Of a stretch of DNA of 64,000 nucleotides, positions 39,606-53,123 are shown piece after piece (positions within the stretch are counted from its first letter, which is position 1; each line of letters opens with the position of its first letter). The stretch is from Glandiceps talaboti (taxonomy: Eukaryota > Hemichordata > Enteropneusta > Spengelidae): NCBI RefSeq assembly GCF_964340395.1, contig NC_135564.1, forward strand, positions 16,035,957 through 16,099,956, given 5' to 3'. The notes under the pieces are model-generated. The model saw only the letters and a list, made by a program, of their open reading frames with translations. It was not told the DNA's origin and did not search any database. The translations under genes were made by a program, and so were the position numbers.

Positions 39606-42600
39606 TTCTGATTACTGCATACTCTAATTGTAAGAATTTGAGGTAAAAGAATTCTAATTTTGAAAGTCATTTTGCTTTAGATTGAAATTGATACAGTAAC
39701 GGTAAAATTATATTTCTTGCAAATGTTACTACAACCCCAGAAGAAATAAAACCCAGCAGTACTACAAATGACTCACTGTAAGGAGAGAGGCGAATACAGC
39801 CTCTGCGTGCCTACTGCAAATAACTGTAACTATATCTGTCTTATTAGGTGATGACAAACTCATGTTAAATGTCACAGGTCCCGAAACGATCATGTTTAGT
39901 AACGATTTATTCACAAGAGATGGGTGTTTAGCTGTTTGTCGCTATCGTAAGTGTCATATATATGGTTGGATTGTTTAGGAGACCTTTATGCATGGATGCG
40001 AAATGGATAACCCGTGTATAATGTTGATACTAGTACGATCGTGTTACATCGGCAAGATAGTATAGTACATACCAGCCAGGGAATTGCTGTCGAAGTAAAA
40101 TGGTTACAGTCCAACTTCGAACACCAAATGATGAAAAACTAAAACATAACTAATCTTGTATGTTACATATTCTGTATGGTATGTATGACAGTTTTATGTG
40201 AATGAGATTTGATTACGCCTCGTATATGAGTATCTGAACCGTTACAATATGGATAGAAAGGATCAAATCATAACCACTTATAGTCACCCATGGATTATAG
40301 TTAGCTAGATAATTGTCTAATACACAGCTATGCTGAAGCAACAGGTGATTGTGGCGTGATTTGGGGATTCGTTCTCGCTACAGAAAATGTGATAAATAAA
40401 CCACCTTCTGCTCACATGATATTCATGATTGTATCTCAGTTTGTAACGAACACTCGGTCAAAAAATCCACCTACTTATCCTCCAAATGTGTTTAAATTGC
40501 CACAATAGGCAGTATAGCTTTTAAGCCAGCCAATAGCGTTTATGTACAGACGCACTGTCATACGCTACAAGATATGACATTCCAGAGTGATTTTCGACAG
40601 TATTTGATGTTTTAAGTCTACTGTATGCCACTTACATCCCAAAGTACTTCCTTGCACTCTCCTGTCCTAGTGGGAAATCGACCTATTAACTCCATCATAA
40701 AAGTAGACTGCTCGATCTAATGATTATATACTGCAAATGCTGTGCCTTTATCATACAACCGACATCGTCATTGTGGCTGTAGAGGCCTATACGACGAATC
40801 CGTCACATCTTAGAATTTAGGAATATGTTTATATGCTCCCATTGCCAAGATGCCAACAGTACTGCATGATCCAAACCAGCTCTTTTGTTTCATATAAAGT
40901 GTACATTTATCATCCAAAAAGCAAAATATGTCTATTTTTACATTTTCATGTACATAGAGAATAACATTTCTTCTTTATCAATTGTAGTAGTAATGAGATG
41001 TTTTACCTGCGAATTATAAAATCCTATCGACATAGAAATTACTTTCGAAATTTCTTCGGAATTTCCAGTATCACATTTTAATCAAAATTGTTGAGGAAAC
41101 ATCTACCTAGCGATTGGCAACGGATCGGTATTTCACTGGATCCCAAGCCGGGTTTATTAAAACACTTACTACGGTTGTCGTCACATGCTCATCTTCAAGA
41201 TTTATTGCTGTTGTACGTGTGATAATAACATTAAAGTAATATGAATTATTTTTCACTCTGTCAGTGATGACATTTGTATCATAACCTGTTTTTGCTGACA
41301 ATATGACGAAGAGTCCAACGGATGGATAGACATGAAGCCGAACATCCTTCAAAGCATACGTTGTTTTTGTCAATTTTTTTTTTACATTTAATTGAAATAC
41401 AGGGTCTTCGTTTTCAATTAGCATACGTGATCATATGATATTTCCTGTTTCGAAAACTTCAACCTTGATTAGGCATTCTAGTTATTGATGTACACTAATG
41501 GGGATTTCTTTCAATAACTAAAAGGCATCAGCTAAAATCAACTCAAGGAATTGTGACGACTGTCATAACATTTAGAGTCATACCGCCGGCGAATACAGAG
41601 TGCTAAATTAGATATGCCACTTCAACATTTTTATATGAGAAATGTAAACTTCAAGTGTCTTATATTTTTTTTGCAATTGCTACTGCAATTTCCTCTTCGC
41701 ATGAATTACATGTGACGTGTAATTACAAGCAACCACTTGTTCTAGACTGTAATAGCACAAAGGTGAAGAACAAATGCAAAATTATCGTAATGAACAACTT
41801 TGTCGATTGCATATAATATTTGAATTTTTCAAATAACACGTTGATTATGAAAGTAAAATAACAACATGATATCTCAATTGCCAAATGTAAAAAAGAAAAA
41901 GAAAAGATAAGTGGGTATAGTATAGTTGTGATATAGAAATTACGCTTCCGTGCAACTCAAAGCGAAGCTTGCGTCTACGTGCTTAAACAACTAAGTGTTT
42001 CAAAAGTAACAAAATGTGGATGAATAGTAGTTTTGTATGAATTAGAGATGTAACGACAAGTTCGTCAAAATGTTGATTAAACTTCATACTTCAGGAACCT
42101 TTGCCAATATCTATTAGTATTTTGATCACAAACACGACACAATATATGAACCACCGATTCAAATCTTCCTACATCTCAGAATAGCATAATGGATATCAGT
42201 GGGTTTTATACATCATTTGTAAGATATGTGCCTGAACTGTAAAGGTCGAACACGAAAATATAGATAAAACTGAATAAGAAGCGGATGGCAAGAATATTTT
42301 CCTTCTCTTTTCCCCAAAAAAATCTGCAGAATGATGTAGATATTGTAATTGTAGTCGCTTTGTCATTCATGAACAGTTTATTCTGCATAAATTCACATAA
42401 ATCAAAACAACAACAATCAAAACTTGGGAACGTTTCGCAACGATCCAAAATTGCTAAATATATTCATAATTATAAAATAATGCATTTACGTATGAAATGT
42501 TATTTTTGTCAATTAGTCATATTTACTAGTTCTAAAAGAATAAATTGTTCCATAATAATCTCATAGTTTTTGGGGTTTTTTTTACGTTTAACCCCATTGC

Positions 42601-43370
42601 AGGAACAGAGTATAATGATTTACTTCTAGGAACATTCTACTACGTACTTTGAGGTTTTAAAGGCTTTAATTAACATGGTATGAAAACAAAGAAAAATGGT
42701 TGGTACACAGAAAGTGGTCAAGTAAAAAGATATATAATATACCATATCACCCATTAACTAACTTGAATACAGATCGCTTTACGAAACATTTTTACGTTCA
42801 GATCACTGCTTTAGGACTAGAAAGTGCAGTGTTTCTAAAGCTTTTATTTCAATGAAACCAACTGAGAATGAAAAGTCGAGAATAAAATGTATCCATTGAT
42901 AAACACACCCACATGGGTAATATCTGCAATATCCATCTGTGCATCATTCACAGTAAGCCCATCTAATAATACTCGGCTGAAGAAATAAGTACATATCGCT
43001 TACTGTTTGTCACTTGTCAATATTAAATTAACAAGTGCGAATGCGCTGTCTGGTTGAGTTAAGGTCTAAACTTAAATACTTATTTGAAACCGTCGAGTGA
43101 AAAATCTGCTTCGACGAGCATTCAAACGTTGAAATGTATATAGTTGTAGGGGGTTGATTTGTTAAAAGCAATTTCTCTTTGAAGACAAAATCTCGACAAA
43201 GAACAATCAAGCCGGTATAATTATCATAGAAAATGTTCTCTAAGATGTCAATTGTATGGAGTAATTGTTAAATCATGAGTAAATACAGCTTGTTATTATA
43301 CCTCTATATTCTCCTCAGTACAAAATAATCTTTTCATCCGACTAAATGTCATCAAACTACAAATGCACAT
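39606..43370. other. gene-free or intronic sequence
   Basis: No supported feature. The longest frame, 105 codons on the minus strand (41107-41424), has no family resemblance, and in AT-rich DNA of this length a few such frames are expected by chance. An in-frame stop lies shortly upstream of its ATG. Confidence 0.4.
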
Positions 43371-43486
43371 GCATACATACATACATACATACATACATAC
43401 ATACATACATACATACATACATACATACACACACACATACATACATACATACATACATACATACATACATACATACATACACATAC
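43371..43486. repeat. (CATA)n microsatellite
   Basis: CATA units with an ACACACAC interruption near 43428-43436. It abuts a dispersed repeat on its right side. Confidence 0.97.
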
Positions 43487-43573
43487 TATATAGTGACGAC
43501 GCAGATGTGATACTTAAAAATGAGTACACCAGGGGTATTTACATTATCTATTTGGGAACACAATTGATCCCCT
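43486..43573 (+). repeat. dispersed repeat, family B, copy 1
   Basis: The segment from GACGACGCAGATGTGATACT through GTACACCAGGGGTATTTA to GGGAACACAATTGATCCCC is found again, reversed, at 61068-61158 with roughly one difference per eight to ten bases. Outside this 85-90 bp the two loci diverge. In this copy the left edge is the CATA array. Confidence 0.75.
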
Positions 43574-44739
43574 TAATTATTAATAAACGTATGAAATGTT
43601 TAATAAACTTTTTGCACATTTTGTACCCTTTTCCAATGTATTGAGTTACAAATTCAGACTTCGTTTATGTTTATAGTTTCACATTGATTTTTCAAGCAGG
43701 AAGCCATGATAAAATTGTTCTATAATTTAAAAAGTCCAAAATAAACACCCAATCCTCATCCATACGACCACTTTAAATGTGAATTGATTTGAGTTCAATG
43801 TTCATGATTGTTGTTTTTCAGGCGCATACCTTGTTAAATATTAAGGAATATAGTTCGCTTCAATATAAGTGTATTTGTTCAATTCTTTTCTTTGTCAGCT
43901 TTGCTTTACTTGTATTGGGGTTATCTCATCTTTTCCATCTTGATAGTAATCCCGACATCCTATATTCCTTATCGTTATATCCAAGGGGCTGACAAGGATA
44001 TGAAGGATGCCAGTATCCGTATTCTTCCGATGCTATTTTTGATATCAACAGAATCTATCGCCTCTAGCCATATAACTTGAGCTCATATCACTCTGATATG
44101 GTGTGCCATTTTGTTGCAGTGCACGTCACAGTATATGATGCTAGTCTACTTCATATCCCACTGTTTTATAGTTCTGATGAGATTTCTTTGGAATCCGGTT
44201 AAACCGCAGTCGTACATGTATAATATTATCATGTTGTACGAATACAGATCTATGAATTCTGAGAAGAAATACAAATTTGAATTCTGGTATGAAAAGCAAA
44301 CATTTCCAACATCTTGGCTCGATTATTTATTAAGTCGAATATGAAACAAATTTAACCACACATCGAATACGTTTTCAACGTTATAACTATGACAGTATCC
44401 CATGGTTTATGTAGCTACAGCGAAGGAAGTAATCAACTGTAACCGTCAGTGTATTTCAATAAATACAGTAACTCTAAAACATTGTGCAAACCAATGTTTT
44501 TATCGACATTCGAGAAATCTCTGTTGGCCATCATTTTATTGGCAGATATTCCCATGCATGTACTAGTGCATTCCTTGACCGTATTACAGATCACCGTTGT
44601 GAACTTGTCCATGATGGACTATTTACCAAGTTCAAGTTATATGCATTGTACTCTATGTAATGGATTTGGCCATTTCAAACCAACAGTTACATTAGCAATG
44701 AGCCTGTATTAAGCCATCATTTTTGCTATACTTGTTAGT
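43574..44739. other. gene-free sequence
   Basis: Open frames of 60 to 90 codons overlap here in several frames. None has a family signature. A frame after an acceptor-like TTGTTGCAG at about 44120 stays open for about 30 codons but does not resemble the receptor domain. Confidence 0.4.
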
Positions 44740-45460
44740 ACTAGATATTTCTCGTGATATTTCACGTAATCGCCTTGAAAGGTGTTACCACTACTTGTAT
44801 GAATGCACAGTTTAATTTGTTAGTAGATGAAGATTGTAATATGGCCTTGAGGTTTGGGGTAATACTTACTCGTCACACCTGAATTGTATTTGAACTGCAC
44901 AAAACATGATTGTTCGTATGATATTGTTTAAATCTTCCTTTCGGCTCATTTGTATTTTAAATTGAATATTCTAGATGTTTCAAACTTCATACATATTTAG
45001 TAGGCGCTTTTATTTATGCTTTGATCCACCAATAATCTCCACATTCTTTGTATGATTATTTCAGAGTTACTAGTCACGAGTATGATATTCAATTCGTATC
45101 AAAAGCTATATCCATGTCATGCCAGATCGAACCCAGGTCAATTTTCTACTTCTTTTTGGGGCCCACAAATTTGGAATGACGTCCCTGTCAACATTAAATG
45201 TATTAATTTTTATATCGTTTCGAACAAATCTTCAAACAACATATACTGGCACAGTATAACTGCTCAACTGTATATTTTTTATTTTTAATCGTATGTACAT
45301 AATACCTTATATATATTGAGTCATATTGAGTACCTTGCTGTGAATTTCTGTATATAAATATGTGAGGGGACAGGCCCAGACTAGCTGTAAGCTATTTCCT
45401 GACTCTCCATTTAGCCACTGTTATATTAATTGTGGGTAAAAATAAACTGATTATATCAGA
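44740..45460 (+). pseudogene. CR1/L2-like LINE, 5'-truncated 3' end with decayed reverse transcriptase C-terminus
   Basis: Broken frames preserve the C-terminal part of a non-LTR retrotransposon reverse transcriptase. WGNTYSSHLNCI is readable at 44856-44891 and is followed by a stop. QNMIVRMI comes next, and after frame changes a LNILDV segment. The frame at 45052-45288 then contains the hallmark FWGPQIWNDVP, corresponding to the 'GPKIWNSLP' motif near the end of CR1/L2-type ORF2 proteins. A 3' UTR follows with GAGGGGACAGGCCCAGACTA and CTGTAAGCTATTTCCTGAC, and ends in an A-rich tail with AATAAACTG at about 45450. Stops and frameshifts show it is dead. The catalytic reverse transcriptase core and endonuclease are absent because of 5' truncation, which is typical of LINE insertion. 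Confidence 0.8.
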
Positions 45461-46591
45461 ACACCTCAATATATACCTGAGACCACTTGCAGTCAATTAT
45501 GTTAAGGACCACGCCCATTGCTTTTATTAGATAAATTGATTATCAAAACTAATACTAAGTATCAGCACAATGTACCTACAGTAAATATCATTTTCACAAA
45601 TATTGTTTGACCTATCTCTACAAATGCTATTTTTCGCAGCATTTACATAATCTTAACACTACATTACATTGAAGTAAATGTACAGTCCTGATCCAGCATA
45701 AAAATGGTTTCTCCCTCTGAAGGTTCTGAGACGTCCATTTTGTGATATGTTGACGTCTGTCAGTCTCAACGTTAAGTCACATAATTATTTTCCTTAAACA
45801 ACCCTACAGCGTTTCATAACACTAATTTCACCTTATCATCGAGGGAATGGGCTTATATGCGAATAGTAAACACATTCAAAAAGGTCGGGACAATGGAAGA
45901 GGGGCTTATAAACAGGCATGGGGTTTGTACACAGACCACTGTGGTATTATAAGTCCATTTCATCAACAACCTCACAAGAACAAGAAATGTTGATAAGACT
46001 CCTTTAAGGCGCATAACGTTTTGGTTCACGAGACATTACAATGTGAAACGGTGAAATGCCAAATGAAATAATTTACCTTTCATAGTAATTACTATGCTGT
46101 TGAGTTATTGCCGTGTGTGTCGATACATGTTCCTATTACTCGTACAAATTATGAATTTACTATAATAATCCATTTTTTTCAAATAATAATAAGAAATTAT
46201 TGTCATCGGGTAGACAAAATGATGTTTTATGTCCAGTATAATATAAAGGTACTATAAATCAATTATGATTCTTGCAGACGATTGATTTGTCCCTCGGGAA
46301 ATTTCGTCCATCTGTTGATGTAAGAACATCGTATTTCGACGTTAGTAATCAGAATTTATACTTAACACACGCTATATTGCCATCATATTGGAACGATATT
46401 GGCATCATTAAGGAAACAAACGTGCAAAATGAAATAAAAACGAGATCCAGTTCAGGGCAAGGCATTATTTGAACCCTCAGTAGACTTTTCATTTACCTCG
46501 GGATATTTAAGTACCGTTTTCTAGCATCGCCGTGATTATTCACACTGGTAACAAGTAAACGCCAACTGAAGATTAAATGTATATATCACCA

Positions 46592-46594
<3 letters not shown>
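45461..46594. other. gene-free sequence
   Basis: No exon was recognised. A 66-codon frame after TTCTTGCAG at 46279 was considered and not supported, because in receptor phase it meets a stop at once. Confidence 0.4.

Positions 46595-46672
<78 letters not shown>
46595..46672. repeat. (TA)n microsatellite
   Basis: About 39 uninterrupted TA units. It is self-complementary, so cruciform extrusion and assembly or length errors are likely. Confidence 0.98.
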
Positions 46673-46674
<2 letters not shown>

Positions 46675-47009
46675 AGCAAGATACACAGGAGCCGTTACAA
46701 AGTGTTTCACGCTGTTACACAATACACAACACACCGTCACACTATATACCAAATACCAAACATCCGGTGTTTAATAGTAATGTAAATGACATATTAATAT
46801 TCATTTAACGTCAGTCATTTAGTGTTATTGTTAACATTTACAATTTTGGAGCTACTGAAAGGTAATAAAATTTGTCTAAAAAATTGCCACTGTAAATCAT
46901 GGAGTTTATTGGATTATAGTACTAACAAAATGAATCGCCTCTTCTTCAGATTGGTATAGTCGTAAAAAGAATATAACATTATGTGTAACAGACTTATGGT
47001 GATAAACAC
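46673..47009. other. gene-free spacer
   Basis: Short AT-rich gap between the TA tract and the SINE. Nothing was recognised. Confidence 0.5.
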
Positions 47010-47315
47010 CTTTCCCCGCTAGTACTCTCTATTCAAAGCGCTATCATACAATTATTACACCTAGCACGGTTATATAGTAGCACAACGGCCCTTGAATACG
47101 TCCTAAACTGCACATGGAGTGGTTTCTGTAAGCACATAGGATTATAACATTCACATTACAACCTCTAGCCTACCAGGTCCCAATCATAGACAGATGGGTT
47201 ATAATTGGTGCACAATAATGGTTGCCCAAGGACTTGGGCCATACAGAAACAAACAGTAGCGGTAGCAGCGTCGAGGAATGAACCTGAAACATGCAAGATT
47301 CAAAGCCAAACAATC
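47010..47315 (-). mobile_element. tRNA-derived SINE, near full length
   Basis: Read on the minus strand, a degenerate B box (AGGTTCATTCCTCGAC, 47270-47285) is followed by GTATGGCCCAAGTCCTTGGG. Next come TATTGTGCACC, TTGGGACCTGGTAGGCTAGA, TGTAATGTGAATG, ATAATCCTATGTGCTTAC, AAGGGCCGTTGTGCTACTAT and GATAGCGCTTTGAATAGAGA. These match the elements at 21945 and 26165 in order and link the head of one to the tail of the other. It has decayed relative to them, and the second CGCTATATAAA-like motif is not clear. Confidence 0.8.
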
Positions 47316-49943
47316 TCTAACCATACAGCAACCATCATGACTTTTCCCCAGGGAAGATAATTTTTCAAATAATGATTTACAGACAGGTCTGATATTTTAA
47401 TCATAAAATATTTTCGTTTATTATAACCTTTGTGTATGACGTCACCTTCTGATTAATGCGCACAAATGGGGTTTATCAACTGTCCTTTCTTGTCTCATAT
47501 ATCATTTAAATTGAGATTAGATATCACGACATGTATATATGATAAGCGTTTTGTCAACTTTGAGGTTAAGTAAGGTGAACTATGCTAAGCTGTTTTTTTA
47601 AAAATAATTTTTAATTAAAAGAGTATTGGGCAATCCAGGCATTTGAAGCCGTCTGATGTGAGTTAATATGTTTTAACATATGCTCCCTTATATATTGTTA
47701 TAACAATCAATCATTCATTGAGCGTTACTTTAGCTTAATACATCCAGGAATGAATATATCACACTTGCACAAACTGAGGTTATAAGATTTTACTCGTTTA
47801 AATACTTAATAAAGCCTCGATTGAACTATTCTAGTACACACTGCTATTATGTTGAGGCAAGTCTTCAGTGGCATTAACAATCATCTTCCGGCGTTGCTTG
47901 CACAGTGGCTTGTAAAATAGCGGTGTCAATTCCTTCATATTTTAGTGTATACTTTTATAACACCGTTTCCATACACGACTCTGTGATTGGCTTAGATAGT
48001 ATCACGTGGAATGGACTAGTGACCCACAGTGACCTCAATTTGCATACAATGGGCGATAATCTTTTTGTTTTCCCTAGGGCACTGTTACAGTATTTCAGGT
48101 GTCATATCGGTGATTTCCTTTGACACTAGAAAGAATATGTGATGTGTTATAAAACACTTATTGCCAGACCTTATTCGGGCACTGGTGGACATCATATTAC
48201 CATTCCTGCTTTGATGCAGCCACTATTTTCCTCGCCTTCCAGCGTCGATAAATACTTGCTGCATAACAATCCTCGGGGTTACATAGACGTCTACTGGTGC
48301 CCTCATATCAAGGCTATACCGTATACGTGCATAGTATTGAATTTTGCCAATACCATCAATACCAGGTGATAGTTAAGTATGATTAAGTTAGTAAAAGACT
48401 ACGAGTACTGGTGATATGCCGAGAAGAAAACTCCAAAAAAATATTATCTCAGTGAAACTCAGCTTGCGCTCATAATGAGAACCTTCATAAAGTCTTATCT
48501 TATAGAACCGTCTACTTTAAAGTAAATAACGCTTCACTTGATATACGTGATTTACGGGGGGTCTACAATTTACAATACCTCATGGTGCGTTGCCTGAAAT
48601 ATACCATCGTAAATGATAGATTTTAATATCACTTTTACCATGAATCTTGTAACTATGTATAACGTCGCCAATGTTCAATATCATGGCATTATCACTGTAA
48701 AGGTCATTAACGTGTGTTGCAGCACGATGAGGCTCCAACTACGAAAAGTAACGCCAACCACTACAATGAAAGCATGAAATGTATGTTAAAGAGACATAAG
48801 CTTTGTTAACACGTTGTGGGCGCATCATTTGCAATACTGAGAATTCAAACCTTATATCAAGATATAACTTATGTATGATCCAATTACGTCATTTATAATT
48901 CGGATAGAGAAATGTCTTCTATACAGTCAACTGTGCTGAGAGTGCCAGTAGACAATTGCAGTGTCATAGAAGGCAAGCATTGGCGTTAACATTATATTTA
49001 GAACAGTTGAATCGACGCTTTGTGTAAGCATTTCACTTGAGCAAAAAAAAAACATATAAACCTAGCTCAACTATATCACTTCAAACTGTATGCGATGCAA
49101 TTATTGTGGGCCGGGCCCTTCTGTCAACTCACATCTTCAACATCAAAGCCTTTTAGATATGGAATACGCTTCACTGTTTCAGTCATGTGTTTAGACAAAT
49201 GTTTGTATGTGAAAATGATGTTAATAGGTCTACCACTTTTACATACAATTTCATGAATCGTCATAAAATTGGCGCCAAATACTAGCCTAAAATTCAAAAA
49301 AGCAGTGTATGACACTGAAACATTTTCTCGACTTTCATTAATAGATCTATTAAAAGATATTTACGAATCCATGATAAACATTGCATAACCGTGGGTTAGC
49401 GATTGGTATGTAAGTGGACACGTGTGTGCAAAGGTCCACAAACAAGAATGTGTCTGACGTTGTAAAGTGGCACTTTCCTATGACAAATGTTATTTTGAAA
49501 TTCCTATTGTCACGCTATATCGATCACCAAGTTAGTTTGTTTGAACATTTGCTGTTCAAAGTATCAATTTGAACGACAGCTATTTAGATAAATAGAACAA
49601 ACAATCTCGGCTGGGAGAATGTTTATCTGACATGACCTCAACTCTTTTATGAAGTTGACAACTTTGTTCATATGTCACGGTTGTGTCTGACCCATTGATT
49701 GAGAGTATTTCAGTCATTCAAATACACAGTGCCGGAACCCGGGACACATGCTGAAAGCATCACTCGTCAAACTATATTATGTGAAAGGGGGGAGTCGACA
49801 CAAAGGTTGAGATCAGGCGAGTTAAATCACCACACAGTTAGTAAGTTTATCGTTCAATCAGTAGCAAGTCTACACATATCAGTTCCCTGGTTATTTCAAT
49901 GGGAGCCAGTAATATCTTTTACAGTATCAAAGTTGATATGATT
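47316..49943. other. gene-free sequence
   Basis: No exon, RNA gene or recognisable element. Frames up to about 76 codons on both strands have no family resemblance. Confidence 0.45.
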
Positions 49944-50015
49944 TTTAGCACAACTGAACTGAGGTTCAGCGTGCTATAGGCATCACGTTTTGTCTATGTG
50001 TATGTATATATAGTT
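49944..50015 (+). repeat. dispersed repeat, family C, copy 1
   Basis: TTTTTAGCACAACTGAACTG followed by GGTTCAGCGTGCTATAGG matches the start of 56811-56850 (TTTTTAGCACAACTGAACTG, then TGTTTAGTAGTGCT). This copy runs on into a short degenerate TGTGTATGTATATATAG tract where the other has a full TATG array. Confidence 0.6.
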
Positions 50016-50386
50016 GTGTAGATGAAAAATTGTTCAACTGAAAGAGATCCAATACCTCCAAAAGATTTTGTCATAATAGGTGGTCTTTTACAAAGGAAGT
50101 CTATGAGGTATGGTTATGTAATGTTACATAAGCATTTGGCTAAAGTCCTTGGGGCGTTCCATTATCCTGTAGGGGTGTTTTTATGTTTCAGGTGCGTTTC
50201 TCTCACTGCATGTAAATGTCAGGCATTTTGGATTTCAGTTGTGCACATTGCCATTGGCAGTATTTTTGTTACATCAGACGATGAAAAGAAGGTGCGTTAT
50301 TACGAATTTTGTCGAATCAGATGATAAACTGTAGCAATATTGGCCTTATAAAAACAATTGTGTGGTTTCGAATACGTCCAAAATAG
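50016..50386. other. unassigned sequence, possibly the body of repeat family C
   Basis: An open frame of 100 codons at 50022-50324 has no recognisable domain. It sits directly after a repeat start and is probably repeat-derived or chance. Confidence 0.4.
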
Positions 50387-50455
50387 TTTAGGAAAAAGCT
50401 AGGTGGGGTCGGATAACTGGAACCAAACAATTATTTTTTTTCATTTTTTTAGGCC
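50387..50455. mobile_element. weak MITE-related fragment
   Basis: GGTGGGGTCGGATAACTGGA followed by an ATTATTTTTTTTCATTTTTTT tract is similar in layout to the fragments at 27430 and 34016. The match is shorter and more diverged, so this call is tentative. Confidence 0.3.
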
Positions 50456-52723
50456 CTAGTAGGATTGTTTTGCTAGACTTCCTCTTTTTTTCAAGTCACC
50501 TTCCGTCCATTTAGTCTAGTTCCTATACGACACGTTAAGCTTATTATCTCCACTCACGTATAGAGAAAGTCTTTATTCCAGCACGGAAATCTGTGCTACC
50601 CCTGCTGGGCAAAGGGTAAACGACGTATGTCTGTAGTGATCCATCACACATTGATATGCAGTTGCAATTGGTTAGTTCCTTTAGACAATTTCTCATAAAC
50701 CGAACTCCCATCTCCAGCCTGAAACTAAAATCATGCAGGTACGCGATAACGTCATCACGTTTATAAGAACGAAGTCGGGGTAGCACAGATTTCTATGTTA
50801 GAATAAGGACCTTCCCAACACGTGAGTGAAGATGATGGTAGTCAGCCCCCCCCCCTCCCCTCCATAGTAGTAATCGTAACGCGCCCTATAGGAACTAGAC
50901 TACCAGCCATTGTAATTCTCTTGATTCAGAATCAATGTAATGAGATTGATATTTGTTTGATTAATTTATTGCACGTCACAGTCAAGTTAGTGTTCGTAAT
51001 CACGATGATTATGTGGATGACTGTAAGATACTCACTAAGCTTCGAAGTTTCTAGAATGTTATCTAAAACGTAGATAAAGAAACCATCTTCACTCATTTAC
51101 CTATAAGTATTACCATCACATGATAGCTCTTCAACTTATCTATATATGGTAGTTAGTCCAATGACAATCTTTTAGCAGGACCGACAAACACCAAGATAAT
51201 TAGTATTTTTTAGAAACTTGATAGATCGATAGATGCATACCTTCTAGAAATGCCATCGATCAATTTTCTAGAATTCAAGTGCTCAGTCACTTAGCGAACT
51301 CTGACATTTATTTTAACTATTCAGAATACGGCAATACAGAAACACATTGTTTTTTAATATATTAATTTTAAGTGTAGATTGACATATATGTGACTTCAAC
51401 CATAGCAAGGACAGACGGGTTGTGTAGTAGCTACGTTTAAGACGTATGGTTGTTATGTATGAAATTGATAGTCTTCAGGAGAGATTTGAGCCTGACAAGA
51501 GGAGCGTAAATTTGGGGAACTCCTGGAGTAATGTCTCGAATAGCCGGGAGAATTACGCACACGGAGCAGGTATTATGTTGCCGGTCCTTGGTGACTCCAC
51601 GATAGCCTGTGGACTGACTAGGAAAGCCTTGACAGTTGTAACGTGTACAACGACGTGATATTGATAGTGCAACAAAATCCTGTCACGTAGTCCCAAACTT
51701 GAATGGATTTGTGGAGAAAGTGTGGTTATGTTTATGCTTGTATTCGTCCACATAAAACGAAACTCGATGGGAGCAATTCCCAGCTCAAATTAAAAAACCA
51801 TTCCCGTTCTGTAACTCCAAATGTACATACAACGCCATCATATAGCTGTATTTGTCAAATCCATGACTTTTGACCCTGTGCATTCAAGTGGCATTTTAAT
51901 GATAGTTAATATGTATTAATGTGTACGACACCATCGAACATGCGTATTTCGCAAATCCTCCACTTCTCACAATGATTAAACTGAAATTTTAATGATAGTT
52001 TATATTAATATGAATGTGTACAACCGTTACTGATGATCACGTGGTTACATATTTGCCACTAAGAATTCAGTAAAATTGCTGATTTAGTCACGAAATGGGA
52101 AAATTGATTAGTCCTAAACTCAGAACAGCTGACAGGGTTAGAATAACATACTAGTTCGTAGAATATTACAGAAATGCTATTTTGTTATCCGTGGCACGCA
52201 CTAAGATGACTAATTACGTAACAGCTGACGGCAACGGCTGATGTTTTTGTATTTTTGCCAATCTGCCGTCCAATTTATCATGTTATTTCGTTACATATGA
52301 CAGTGATCGCAATTAGAGGTATTAACGGAGGTTATTTTTTTAAATAGGCACTACCAGTTTCAATTAGGCGACATGATGTTTTTTACATCACAGTTTCTTT
52401 TGCTTTACACAAACAGAATGTAGGCACAGAGAGTGGGCACTCACATGAAATGTTACACTTTAAGTCATTGTAAATAGTTTTGTGTTTGAAGTTTCCTTTG
52501 TTTCATCAGACAGTGGTGTTGATTTGTGTTCACAGTGAGATAAATTGCAGGATGTTATATGCTTACGCGCTATCAACATCTGTACTAACCCTTGTATATG
52601 ATTTGTAACAGAAAACATTGTGTGAGACATGAAAACATTGTGTTGCTAAAAATGAAACTCTATCGTCACACTGGTTTGGTTGTAAATGACCTAAAAGTGA
52701 CTGTTAGTGCAGTTCAGATGATG
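50456..52723. other. gene-free sequence with one diverged duplication
   Basis: A direct duplication with a period of about 93 bases is visible at about 51891-52025, where TTTTAATGATAGTT and AATGTGTACRAC recur. A run of C near 50848-50857 is also present. No exon was recognised. Confidence 0.45.
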
Positions 52724-52726
52724 CAA

Positions 52727-53120
52727 GGGTGACTTTATTTCTTTGTTTATCATTACTTGATCATGGCAATTATGGATCGGTCGGTCGATTTAGCAAAAAA
52801 AGAAGTTCATGTTTCTCTGCCTCTCCTGTTCCTCTATTTTCTTGTTATTGGATTCCTAGAATTAAACAAGCCTTTCCCATCTTCTTTACATAATTGGCAT
52901 GTTCTCAGCCTCCCTACTTGAATAACTCCCGTCATGAAAGTGTCGTCCCCGCCGCGATGACATCGACAGTCCAGACACTTGCTTATTCTTGCCAGAGAGG
53001 GAACTGTTCAGCAAAATATTAAGGCCAGGCGAAAATAAAAATGTTGGTTTATTTTGATGTTGGAGCTGAAAATTTGGGTCTTTCGGGTGATGAGAAACAG
53101 AAAAAAATTTTTGGTCACCC
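52727..53120 (-). mobile_element. PIF/Harbinger-type MITE, copy 3, inverted (394 bp)
   Basis: This is the reverse of copies 1 and 2. The left edge is GGGTGACTTTAT and the right edge reversed is GGGTGACCAAAA. The flanks are CAA at 52724-52726 and TAA at 53121-53123, which is a TAA duplication with one change. Interior blocks shared with the other copies, reversed here, include GGTCGGTCGATTTA, CTCCCGTCATGAAAGTGTCG, GATGACATCGACAGTC and GACACTTGCTTATTCTTGCC. It is shorter than the others through internal deletions. Confidence 0.82.
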
Positions 53121-53123
53121 TAA

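Noticed and set aside
41107-41424. 105-codon minus-strand frame with coding-like appearance
   Set aside because: No recognisable domain, an in-frame stop just upstream, no clear partner exon, and a few frames of this size are expected by chance in 64 kb of AT-rich DNA.
44111-44344. 77-codon frame with 'NPVKP', briefly considered as a piggyBac transposase fragment
   Set aside because: Only a few residues resemble it and none of the catalytic context follows.
31430-46290. Acceptor-like TTTCAG/TTGCAG sites tested as receptor exon 2
   Set aside because: Read in phase 1 after exon 1, the sites near 31430, 32650, 34300, 43820, 44120 and 46279 either stop quickly or give sequence unlike an ANF-receptor domain.
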